A stretch of 11,484 bases of DNA from RXOA01 sp964554715 (GTDB taxonomy: Bacteria > Bipolaricaulota > Bipolaricaulia > UBA7950 > UBA9294): positions 1 through 11,484 of the forward strand of contig CAZKPU010000077.1 in NCBI GenBank assembly GCA_964554715.1. The letters run 5' to 3'. The translations under genes were made by a program, and so were the position numbers. Under the pieces are notes generated by a model, which was not told where the DNA came from, ran no database searches, and saw only the letters and a program-made list of their open reading frames with translations. This document shows, piece by piece, positions 1 to 5,352 of the stretch (within the stretch, counting starts at the first letter, position 1; each line of letters starts with the position of its first letter).

Positions 1-320
1 TCGACGTTCATCTGGGCGCTCAGCGACTGGATCAGATTGAACGTCTGGAAGACAAAACCGATCCGGCGTCCGCGAACGGTGACGAGTTCCGATCCGGAGA
101 GTGATGCCACGTCCGTTCCTTCGAGCTTTGCCGATCCGCCGGTTGGGACGTCCAGAGCACCGAGAATATGCATCAGCGTGGACTTCCCCGAGCCGGAAGG
201 CCCCATGATCGCAACGATCTCGCCCTGCTCAACGTTCAGATCGAGGCCACGTAGCGCGCGGACCGTCGTCTTGCCAAGCTTGTAGTCTTTGGTCACATTC
301 TGGATTTCGAGCAGAGACAT
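1..320 (-). CDS. ABC transporter ATP-binding protein, MacB/LolD type (partial, runs off left edge)
   Basis: Only the first 106 residues lie in the window. The protein begins MSLLEIQNVTKDYKLG and shows a Walker A motif GPSGSGKST at residues 40-48 and a Q-loop (FVFQTFNLI, Q92). The aligned features EIVAIMGPSGSGKSTL, LGALDVPTGG and RRIGFVFQ are typical of the small stand-alone ATPases that pair with MacB/FtsX-type permeases (LolD, MacB, YknY). The signature motif, Walker B and switch histidine lie outside the window. The start is ATG at 320, with GGAGGG just upstream inside the end of the preceding gene; only 2 bp separate this start from that gene's stop, so the two are translationally linked. 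A permease gene would be expected next, to the left. Family assignment is firm; the substrate cannot be told from the sequence. Confidence 0.93.
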   Translation of the reverse strand, partial: MSLLEIQNVTKDYKLGKTTVRALRGLDLNVEQGEIVAIMGPSGSGKSTLMHILGALDVPTGGSAKLEGTDVASLSGSELVTVRGRRIGFVFQTFNLIQSLSAQMNV

Positions 321-322
321 TC

Positions 323-922
323 CTAACCCTCCGGGGCTGTGTGGACGTACTCCGTTAGCTCCATGCTGAAGGTGGTGGTCCATTCACCATCCACACGCTC
401 CTCAACCCTCAGCCGTGGCGAGCTGTAAACGGGGTAGGTCAAGGCGAAGGCAACCGTTGTCCTCACGTCGGGATTGTCGGGATCCACCAGCACGCCCTCC
501 AAACACCAGACGGAGGCGATCTGGACAGACACGATCTCATTGAACGATCCGCCCTGCGGGAGGATGTAGTCTTCTCCTTCTTCGAGCAGCTCGCTGCGGT
601 TGAACAGTGCTTCCAAAGCCGAATAGCTAATATCCTCTCCGCCACCCGTCGATACACCTGCGCCGAGGAACATGAACCCGAACCCCTCGAGTTGATCCGC
701 CGTTCCTTCGGCATCGACGGACATGTTCATGCGGTAGGTGTCGTCTTCGCGAACCTCGATCGTCAGTGCCAGGGTGACCGGCTCGATGTACTCATCACTG
801 CGGATCTCGTACACCATGGTCGTCATTCCCGGTGGGAAATCGTCGATGCTGTGCTGGGCGAAGCTCGCGACGGATGTGCCGACAAGCACGACAAACAACC
901 CGATCATCATCGTCTTCTTCAT
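323..922 (-). CDS. Exported protein of unknown function in an ABC-transporter operon
   Basis: This 199-residue protein has a clear signal peptide: MKKT, a hydrophobic core (MIGLFVVLVGTSVA) and a probable signal peptidase I site after SFA (residue 22), giving a mature start QHSIDDFPPG. There is no lipobox cysteine. The mature part is rich in acidic residues and alternating beta-like segments, with a single cysteine (in ASVWCLEG). I do not recognise a family. The chosen start is ATG at 922, preceded by AAAAGGAGT with 6 bp spacing; a TTG at 940 is in frame but lies on the far side of this binding site. The gene sits 47 bp downstream of a MarR regulator and 2 bp upstream of the ABC ATPase. It may therefore be a periplasmic or cell-surface partner of the transporter, which is inference from position only. 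Confidence 0.85.
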   Translation of the reverse strand: MKKTMMIGLFVVLVGTSVASFAQHSIDDFPPGMTTMVYEIRSDEYIEPVTLALTIEVREDDTYRMNMSVDAEGTADQLEGFGFMFLGAGVSTGGGEDISYSALEALFNRSELLEEGEDYILPQGGSFNEIVSVQIASVWCLEGVLVDPDNPDVRTTVAFALTYPVYSSPRLRVEERVDGEWTTTFSMELTEYVHTAPEG

Positions 923-969
923 GGGTTGACTCCTTTTCAATCTCTTGCTCTATCTACTTCTTCAAGGCC

Positions 970-1482
970 TCACATGTTCCCGGCGGAGGTCCGTTCGCTG
1001 ACGCGATTCCCGGAAACGGCATCCTTGCCTTCCCCGCTTGCACGTTTCAAGCGTCTGACCTGATCGGTCAACTTCGACAACAGACGCTGAAGATCCTGCT
1101 TCTCGTCGACCGTGAATGCATCGAGAAGCTGCGACTCCAACTCGCCAAACCTGCCGAGAACCCGCAGTTTTACGGAATGCCCCTTCTCCGTTGCGTAGAC
1201 GCGCCAGATCCGATGGTCGTCCGAGTCCCTCCTGCGTTCGATCCATCCTCCCTTCTCCAGCCGCTTCAAAAGGCTGGTCATCGCGGGGGGGGTGATGTGG
1301 AGGATCTTGGCAAGATCCGTTTGTGGGAGGCCATCCTGCTCGTTGACGACAGCCAGAACGGGGAGTTGGCCTTGATGGATGCCGAGATCGTGGAAGCAAG
1401 GACGCAAGGATCTCAGCTCCTTGCCGAGATTAAACAACTGGCCCAGTGGCCCTGCAATCGGGGGGGGAAGCTGGTCTTTCAG
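970..1482 (-). CDS. MarR-family transcriptional regulator (probable CTG start)
   Basis: The protein has the winged helix-turn-helix arrangement of MarR regulators: recognition helix region QTDLAKILHITPPAMTSLLK, then LEKGGWIERRRDSDDHRIWRV, the typical wing with the D-x-x-D-x-R signature. The end is a dimerisation-type helix. The reading frame is open from an in-frame TGA well upstream, with no ATG or GTG. A TTG at 1437 is possible but has no ribosome binding site. A CTG at 1482 has a perfect GGAGG (1490-1494) 7 bp before it and adds a plausible N-terminal segment (KDQLPPPIAGPLGQLFN), giving 170 residues, so I prefer it. An 8-C run at 1460-1467 could instead hide a sequencing error. The gene heads the operon with the exported protein and the ABC ATPase and probably represses it in response to a ligand, as many MarR proteins do for efflux systems. 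Confidence 0.85.
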   Translation of the reverse strand: MKDQLPPPIAGPLGQLFNLGKELRSLRPCFHDLGIHQGQLPVLAVVNEQDGLPQTDLAKILHITPPAMTSLLKRLEKGGWIERRRDSDDHRIWRVYATEKGHSVKLRVLGRFGELESQLLDAFTVDEKQDLQRLLSKLTDQVRRLKRASGEGKDAVSGNRVSERTSAGNM

Positions 1483-1489
1483 TGGGGCA

Positions 1490-1494
1490 CCTCC
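1490..1494 (-). promoter_or_regulatory. Ribosome binding site that favours the CTG start of the MarR gene
   Basis: On the minus strand the sequence reads GTGGAGGTGCCCCACTGAAA. GGAGG lies 7 bp before the CTG at 1482. The nearby GTG at 1489 is in a different frame and meets a TGA within three codons, so it cannot start the regulator. Confidence 0.55.
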
Positions 1495-1520
1495 ACAAGA
1501 TCAACGAGATTTCTATGATC

Positions 1521-1549
1521 ATTAACCTGTGAAATATTAACACGTGAAA
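1521..1549 (-). promoter_or_regulatory. Tandem 14-bp direct repeat in the MarR promoter (candidate operator)
   Basis: Two copies of a 14-mer lie one base apart: ATTAACCTGTGAAA (1521-1534) and ATTAACACGTGAAA (1536-1549), identical at 12 of 14 positions, with a 15-bp period. They overlap the AT-rich promoter region of the MarR operon: on the minus strand TTGCCT, 17 bp, TAATAT can be read as a weak -35/-10 pair, the -10 lying at the junction of the two repeats. A repressor-binding site for autoregulation is the natural reading. MarR sites are usually palindromes, so a direct repeat may instead indicate another regulator. Confidence 0.5.
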
Positions 1550-1550
1550 C

Positions 1551-1567
1551 AAAAAAAGGCAACTCCT
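1551..1567 (-). terminator. Weak candidate terminator after the metallo-hydrolase operon
   Basis: On the minus strand AAGG-AGTTG-CCTT is followed by a T-run, together reading AAGGAGTTGCCTTTTTTT. The stem is only four pairs plus a possible wobble pair, but the T-tract is good. It lies about 80 bp past the metallo-hydrolase stop and just before the MarR promoter, a sensible place to end the upstream transcript. Confidence 0.3.
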
Positions 1568-1646
1568 TCATGCGCACGCGCCTTATGTCGGTTGATCCTT
1601 GCCTGCGCAGTGCAATTGGGTCAGGGATCTCCGTCCGCGCGCCGTA

Positions 1647-2357
1647 TCAGACGTGCTTCAAGAGCTGGCGAACCTGCCGCGCGGAGAACGGCCCCCCGTG
1701 GCCGGCATAGAACGTCTCCACCCCGCGGTTCAGCAGCCGGTTGACGCTTCGCTTCCACAACGAGACATCCTCTGTGAACAGCGGAAGCCGCGGCAAGCCA
1801 CCACGTCCGAACGCTGTCATCAGCAGGTCCCCGACGACTGCCCGGCCTCCGGGCAAGACAACGGAGACACATCCCCGTGTGTGACCGGGTGTGGGAACAA
1901 GGGTTCCGTCTACACCGTAGGGTTCGAGAAGAACTTCGCCACGAAGGACGACGTCCACCGAAACACCCGGAGGAGCGGCAAAGAGCGGAATGAACGGCCG
2001 GGCGAGATAGCCGAAGAACGTCGCCGGCCGGCATGGAGCGTTGCGGCCCGCTTCGACGAAGGGGACCGCAGCGGCATCCGCCGCGATCCTGATCTGCTCC
2101 GGATGCGCCTGCTTTACGGCGGCAAGGCCTCCTGTATGGTCTGCATGTCCGTGTGTTGCCAACGCCAGAGTCAGATCATCCAGCAGATCCAAGGCCGCAA
2201 GTTGGCGTACCAGTCGATCGCCATCGTGGATCAAACCACTGTCCACGAGCAGTGTCTTCCGTTGTCGGATCACGTAGGCAGTGCATCCGCGGAGTTGAAT
2301 GCGGATGACTTGAGGCGGTGCTTCCTGATGGGCAGAACCTGGTTCGCTGGCGATCAT
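1647..2357 (-). CDS. Metallo-beta-lactamase-fold hydrolase
   Basis: This 236-residue protein carries the full metal-ligand set of the superfamily: HGHADH (H69, H71, D73, H74), H159 in TPGHTRG, D177 in AVVGDLLM and H220 in YAGHGGPFS. It therefore probably binds two metal ions, usually zinc, and hydrolyses an ester, thioester, lactone or similar substrate; the glyoxalase II and lactonase branches look alike at this level. There is no signal peptide, so it is cytoplasmic. The start ATG at 2357 overlaps the stop of the upstream VOC gene as ATGA and lacks its own ribosome binding site, so translation is probably coupled. The superfamily is certain; the substrate is not known. Pairing with a VOC-fold protein recalls a glyoxalase-like detoxification pair, but this is only suggestive. 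Confidence 0.9.
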   Translation of the reverse strand: MIASEPGSAHQEAPPQVIRIQLRGCTAYVIRQRKTLLVDSGLIHDGDRLVRQLAALDLLDDLTLALATHGHADHTGGLAAVKQAHPEQIRIAADAAAVPFVEAGRNAPCRPATFFGYLARPFIPLFAAPPGVSVDVVLRGEVLLEPYGVDGTLVPTPGHTRGCVSVVLPGGRAVVGDLLMTAFGRGGLPRLPLFTEDVSLWKRSVNRLLNRGVETFYAGHGGPFSARQVRQLLKHV

Positions 2358-2749
2358 GATGATGGATGCATGTACGTGATAGCGTTGAAAACCGCCCCTT
2401 GGGGATCGCGCAGGGTACAGAACCGGCCGAGCGAGGGGATGTCGGTTGGAGGAACCAACACGATCCCGCCGTTCTGTCGAGCCTTTTCGGCGGCCGAATC
2501 AACATCCTGGACGGTGACGTACGGTGCCCAATGAGGGCGAGTCCCTGCCGGGACTGTGTCGGGCATCTCCGTGATTCCCCCGATCTGCTCGCCGCCGGCT
2601 TCAATGGTGGTGTACGAACCGCCTGCCGAACTGGTCTTCTTGAGGGTCCATCCCAAGACAGCGCTGTAGAACGCCTCGGCTGCCGGTACGTCCGTTGTCA
2701 TCAGCTCCGTCCAACTGAAATCCCCCGGTGTCTCGAATCTTCTGTCCAT
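2354..2749 (-). CDS. VOC/glyoxalase-fold protein (CFP32-like)
   Basis: The 131-residue protein begins MDRRFETPGDFSWTELMTTD and continues with AAEAFYSAVLGW, the conserved opening of the single-domain VOC proteins related to mycobacterial CFP32. The second half-module contains PYVTVQDVDSAAEKARQNGG and the closing signature GRFCTLRDPQGAVFN. Such proteins are built of two beta-alpha-beta-beta-beta units that can hold a metal; most members of this branch have no assigned reaction. The start at ATG 2749 has AAGGAG 6 bp upstream. The last bases form the ATGA overlap with the metallo-hydrolase gene, so the two are co-translated. A hairpin (2767-2784) lies in the leader. The domain call is firm and the role is unknown. 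Confidence 0.9.
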   Translation of the reverse strand: MDRRFETPGDFSWTELMTTDVPAAEAFYSAVLGWTLKKTSSAGGSYTTIEAGGEQIGGITEMPDTVPAGTRPHWAPYVTVQDVDSAAEKARQNGGIVLVPPTDIPSLGRFCTLRDPQGAVFNAITYMHPSS

Positions 2750-2766
2750 TGCGCGCTCCTTTTCGG

Positions 2767-2784
2767 GCCGAGGGCATTCTCGGC
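2767..2784. other. Inverted repeat in the leader of the VOC gene
   Basis: GCCGAG, a 6-base loop, then CTCGGC form a perfect 6-bp hairpin 18 bp before the VOC start codon, just upstream of its ribosome binding site. It could be an operator or an RNA hairpin. There is no T-run, so it is not an intrinsic terminator. Confidence 0.3.
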
Positions 2785-2864
2785 ACAGCTTGCGTGAATG
2801 GCAAGGGCGATGGAGACAAGCATGGGATTGGCGCTCGACGGGCGGGAACCGATAGCATGGAAGG

Positions 2865-3705
2865 ATGACCGGGCATGAAGGAGCCGACGGGATTGCGGTT
2901 TGGGGACGGGGGCAAGGGCCGCCTGTGGTTCTCGTTCACGGTAGTCTGATCGGTGCACCGCATGACACCTGGAAAAACGTGCGGATGCTGGCGGATCGGT
3001 ACGAGCTTCGCAGCGTCGTGCGAGATGGGTACGCAGGGCAAATGAAGCCTCTTCATCGGCGGACGGCGGCGATCGATATCGAGTTGGTCTCCAGGGCTCT
3101 TCGTCCATCGGCACACCTGGTCGGATTCTCGTCGGGGGGGACGATTGCGCTGGCAGCTGCTTCGTCATACCCCGAAGCGGTGCGTTCGCTTACGGTGATC
3201 GAGCCGCTCGCGTTCTCGTGTGCCAGAGGAAAAGCGGCTGTCGAAGAGGTCATCCGGCGGCTCATCCCGCTGTTCGAGCGGGCGAACAAGCTGTTGCCCG
3301 AGACATTCTGGGAGGAGTTCGTTCATCTCAGCGGACTGGCGATTCCNNNNNNNNNNCGCCGTGACGTCCACCGGCCATCTCTACGTCGACGCCTCGATCG
3401 TCGCCAAGGCGATGATGCGCGAGCCGCCACCGTGGAGAATTGCGATTTCGGAACGAGTGTTGCGTGTAGCGTCGTTTCCGAAGATGGTGGTTGTCGGCGG
3501 GGCTCGTCCGTTTTCGTGGATGGACGCAGCGGTTCGTGAGACATCGCTGCAGGTGGCACGAGAGATCGGGGCTCGGTTCGAGGTGTTTCGAGAAGCGGGG
3601 CACGGTGTCCATCTAACCGGAAGCAGGTTCAACCATCGTCTGGAATCGATCTGGCAGGAGGGTGAGGCGGCGATGACACGACGGACCGACGACCAGTGGT
3701 GGTGA
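2865..3705 (+). CDS. Alpha/beta hydrolase interrupted by an assembly gap
   Basis: The N-terminal part (160 residues before the gap) has the oxyanion-hole strand PPVVLVHGS and the nucleophile elbow G-F-S-S-G (Ser89). After the gap, in another frame, come FPKMVVVGGARPFSW and the catalytic-histidine region REAGHGVHLTGSRFNH, ending at TGA 3703-3705. Both halves fit one serine hydrolase of about 280 residues. The two halves are in different frames only because ten Ns stand for an unknown number of bases; a gap whose length is a multiple of three would restore the frame, so I do not call it a pseudogene. An in-frame TAG just upstream makes ATG 2865 the first possible start; no well-spaced ribosome binding site is visible. 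The acid of the triad is not obvious and may lie in or near the gap. The substrate is unknown. Confidence 0.8.
3347..3356. other. Run of ten Ns (scaffold gap)
   Basis: Ten consecutive Ns inside the alpha/beta hydrolase gene. The frame change across them shows that the length is a placeholder rather than a measured distance. Confidence 0.97.
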
Positions 3706-3757
3706 TGCCTGGCTGCAGCGACTTGCGTTGTTGAGGAACGTCTTGCATGATCGAAAC

Positions 3758-4222
3758 ATGAGCGTGTTTGAGGGGACGATCCGCTATGCACCGGCAAATC
3801 CTGTTCAGCGGCAGGCTTTGTTTGACTTGTTGTACAACCAATGTTTGCAGGAGGACCGCAGGCCACCTTACGGAGCCACGAAACGCTGCTGGAAGGAACT
3901 GAGATCGTGGTTTGTCGGCACCGGTGAGATCTATCGAATCATCATCGACAAGACCTGCGCCGGGCTCCTATGGACCGAACGACAAGGTCAAAGACTGTAT
4001 CTGCATGACCTTGTGCTGTTTCCCGACTTCAGAAGCCGTGGGATTGCGGGGCGTGTCATGCACGATCTGGAAGCAACCTACGCAGACGATTCGGAAGAGA
4101 TCGAGATCGGGGTGAAGGTCACCAATACCCAGGCGCGAGCGGTGTTTACACAGATGGGTTTCCGCATCTCACGAGCGGCCGAAGAGATGGACTACCTGAT
4201 CTTCCGCAAGTCGATCCGATAG
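3758..4222 (+). CDS. GNAT-family N-acetyltransferase
   Basis: The 154-residue protein shows the acetyl-CoA-binding motif A of the GNAT fold, YLHDLVLFPDFRSRGIAG, where R-S-R-G-I-A matches the Q/R-x-x-G-x-G/A pyrophosphate loop. The C-terminal motif B region NTQARAVFTQMGFR follows. These enzymes transfer acetyl from acetyl-CoA to an amine on a small molecule, peptide or protein; the acceptor cannot be predicted here. The start is uncertain: ATG 3758 has no good ribosome binding site, while an in-frame TTG at 3743 follows GAGGAACGTC and would add five residues. The gene follows the hydrolase by 52 bp in the same direction and may be co-transcribed with it. Family assignment is firm. Confidence 0.88.
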   Translation: MSVFEGTIRYAPANPVQRQALFDLLYNQCLQEDRRPPYGATKRCWKELRSWFVGTGEIYRIIIDKTCAGLLWTERQGQRLYLHDLVLFPDFRSRGIAGRVMHDLEATYADDSEEIEIGVKVTNTQARAVFTQMGFRISRAAEEMDYLIFRKSIR

Positions 4223-4275
4223 CCGTCCGTCTTTGCCCCGGGTGCGACATGAGTGAAGAGAAACGGGGACAAGCA

Positions 4276-4298
4276 GATCACCCATCTGAAGGGTGATC
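4276..4298. other. Perfect 8-bp inverted repeat between convergent genes
   Basis: GATCACCC, loop ATCTGAA, GGGTGATC form a perfect hairpin between the stops of the plus-strand acetyltransferase (4222) and the minus-strand AhpD-like gene (4342). Its place suggests a shared transcription-end structure, but neither strand has a T-run after it, so it would not be a canonical intrinsic terminator. Confidence 0.5.
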
Positions 4299-4341
4299 AT
4301 GCCTGTCCGAACGGCCGGATCGGGCCCGGGTTCTTCCTGAA

Positions 4342-4692
4342 CTAGGACGACTCCTTCGGAGCGAACTCATTCAAAGCCTTCTGCAATTCGGCGACGTACG
4401 TCATCGCTGGCCCACCGCCCATCATCACGGCGACCATCGCAACTTCCCACAGCTCCTCGGGGGTCGCACCGGCGGCAAGCGCCTTCTGGGTGTGGATGCC
4501 GATGCAGTACTTGCATCGGGCCGTAAGCCCCATTCCCAGCGCAATCAGCTCTTTCGTCTTCAGATCGAGCTTTCCGGGTTTGAGGACGACTCCCATGAAG
4601 TCCGAGAACCCCCGCATCTCTTCGGGAACGTGCTCGGTAAGGGCGCCCATCGCGCGCTTGACATCACGCATCGTGTCTCTCATATCTGTCAT
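4342..4692 (-). CDS. AhpD-like carboxymuconolactone decarboxylase family protein
   Basis: The 116-residue protein contains the AhpD-type active-site pattern E-x11-C-x2-C-x3-H: E48, C60, C63 and H67 in ARCKYCIGIHTQKA. In AhpD the two cysteines and the glutamate/histidine relay reduce peroxides, so a thiol-dependent peroxidase or disulfide reductase role in the cytoplasm is likely. True gamma-carboxymuconolactone decarboxylases lack this CxxC. The rest (KTKELIALGMGL, ATPEELWEVAMVAVMMGGGPA) matches the all-helical family core. The start at ATG 4692 has GAGGTG 6 bp upstream; the frame is open further upstream to about 4911, but without supporting signals. The gene is divergent from the DUF1801 gene. 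The family is certain; the physiological partner is unknown. Confidence 0.92.
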   Translation of the reverse strand: MTDMRDTMRDVKRAMGALTEHVPEEMRGFSDFMGVVLKPGKLDLKTKELIALGMGLTARCKYCIGIHTQKALAAGATPEELWEVAMVAVMMGGGPAMTYVAELQKALNEFAPKESS

Positions 4693-4727
4693 AGCACTCA
4701 CCTCGGTGACAATGCTATCCGGTGCTT

Positions 4728-4741
4728 CGTTGTGCGCAACG
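4728..4741. promoter_or_regulatory. Inverted repeat upstream of the AhpD-like gene (candidate operator)
   Basis: CGTTG-TGCG-CAACG is a palindrome about 35 bp before the start of the AhpD-like gene. It overlaps a weak minus-strand promoter candidate (TTGCGC, 16 bp, TAGCAT). A repressor or redox-regulator site is possible. Confidence 0.3.
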
Positions 4742-4888
4742 GGAGAATGCAAGAGGTGTTGGGGAAATGAAGGAAGCGGTGTGCAATGGTCATCAGGGTG
4801 CGTCCACAGAAAGCGACGACGAAGAGACAAGTGTAGTCCTCGGAGCGAAGGCTTTGCGCTATGCCTGCTCGTGGGTAAGGAGACGGTC

Positions 4889-5332
4889 ATGCGTTCCGAG
4901 GCTGCAAGCATCGATGAGTATCTCCACGATCTGCCGGAAGCCCGCCGGCTACAGATGGAAGCCGTTCGTCAAGTGGTTCTTGCCAACATGCCGGAGGGGT
5001 ACGAGGAGATCATCGCCTGGGGGATGATCGCGCATACTATCCCGCTTGCTATGTATCCCGACACCTGCAACGGCCAACCGTTGATGTACGCGGCGCTTGC
5101 CAATGAGAAGCATCACATGGCGCTTCACTTGACGACCATCTGCATGGACGAGGCTTCCAAGGCATCCTTTGAACGGATCTACCGAGCAAGCGGAAGGCGC
5201 TATGGCGTTGGGAAATCCTGCGTGCGGTTCTGCTCGTTCGATGACCTCCCGCACGACCTTATCGCGAAGACGATCGCCTCAACGCCGATGACGGAGTTCG
5301 TCGCCAAAGCGAAGGCTGTGCGCAAGCCCTAA
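4889..5332 (+). CDS. DUF1801 domain protein
   Basis: The 147-residue protein has the layout of DUF1801 (YdhG-like) proteins: an N-terminal helix region SIDEYLHDLPEARRLQMEAVRQVV, then MPEGYEEIIAWGMIAHTIP, then a beta-rich segment (LMYAALANEKHHMALHLT) and a C-terminal helix. This fold is related to frataxin/CyaY-like domains, but no reaction has been established for the family. There is no signal peptide. The start ATG at 4889 has AAGGAG with 6 bp spacing; the frame continues open upstream to 4490, but that part is antisense to the AhpD-like gene and is rejected. Only 20 bp separate its stop from the convergent serine hydrolase stop, leaving no room for more than a very small shared terminator. 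Confidence 0.88.
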   Translation: MRSEAASIDEYLHDLPEARRLQMEAVRQVVLANMPEGYEEIIAWGMIAHTIPLAMYPDTCNGQPLMYAALANEKHHMALHLTTICMDEASKASFERIYRASGRRYGVGKSCVRFCSFDDLPHDLIAKTIASTPMTEFVAKAKAVRKP

Positions 5333-5352
5333 CACCCGGCCTGCTAGCGGCC

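Noticed and set aside
832..1518. 228-residue plus-strand open frame over the MarR gene
   Set aside because: It is antisense to a recognisable winged helix and shows no domain of its own.
1599..2534. 311-residue plus-strand open frame over the metallo-hydrolase and VOC genes
   Set aside because: It is antisense to two genes with clear motifs and a start-stop overlap, and its composition is that of a shadow frame.
2865..3705. Alpha/beta hydrolase as a frameshifted pseudogene
   Set aside because: The only frame change coincides with the ten-N placeholder, and conserved motifs are intact on both sides, so a wrong gap length explains it.
4490..4888. N-terminal extension of the DUF1801 reading frame
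   Set aside because: It is antisense to the AhpD-like gene. The good ribosome binding site and the start of domain similarity are both at 4889.
5338..5352. GGCC-TGCTAGC-GGCC as a terminator between convergent genes
   Set aside because: The stem is only four pairs, with no T-run on either strand; the spacer is just 20 bp long.
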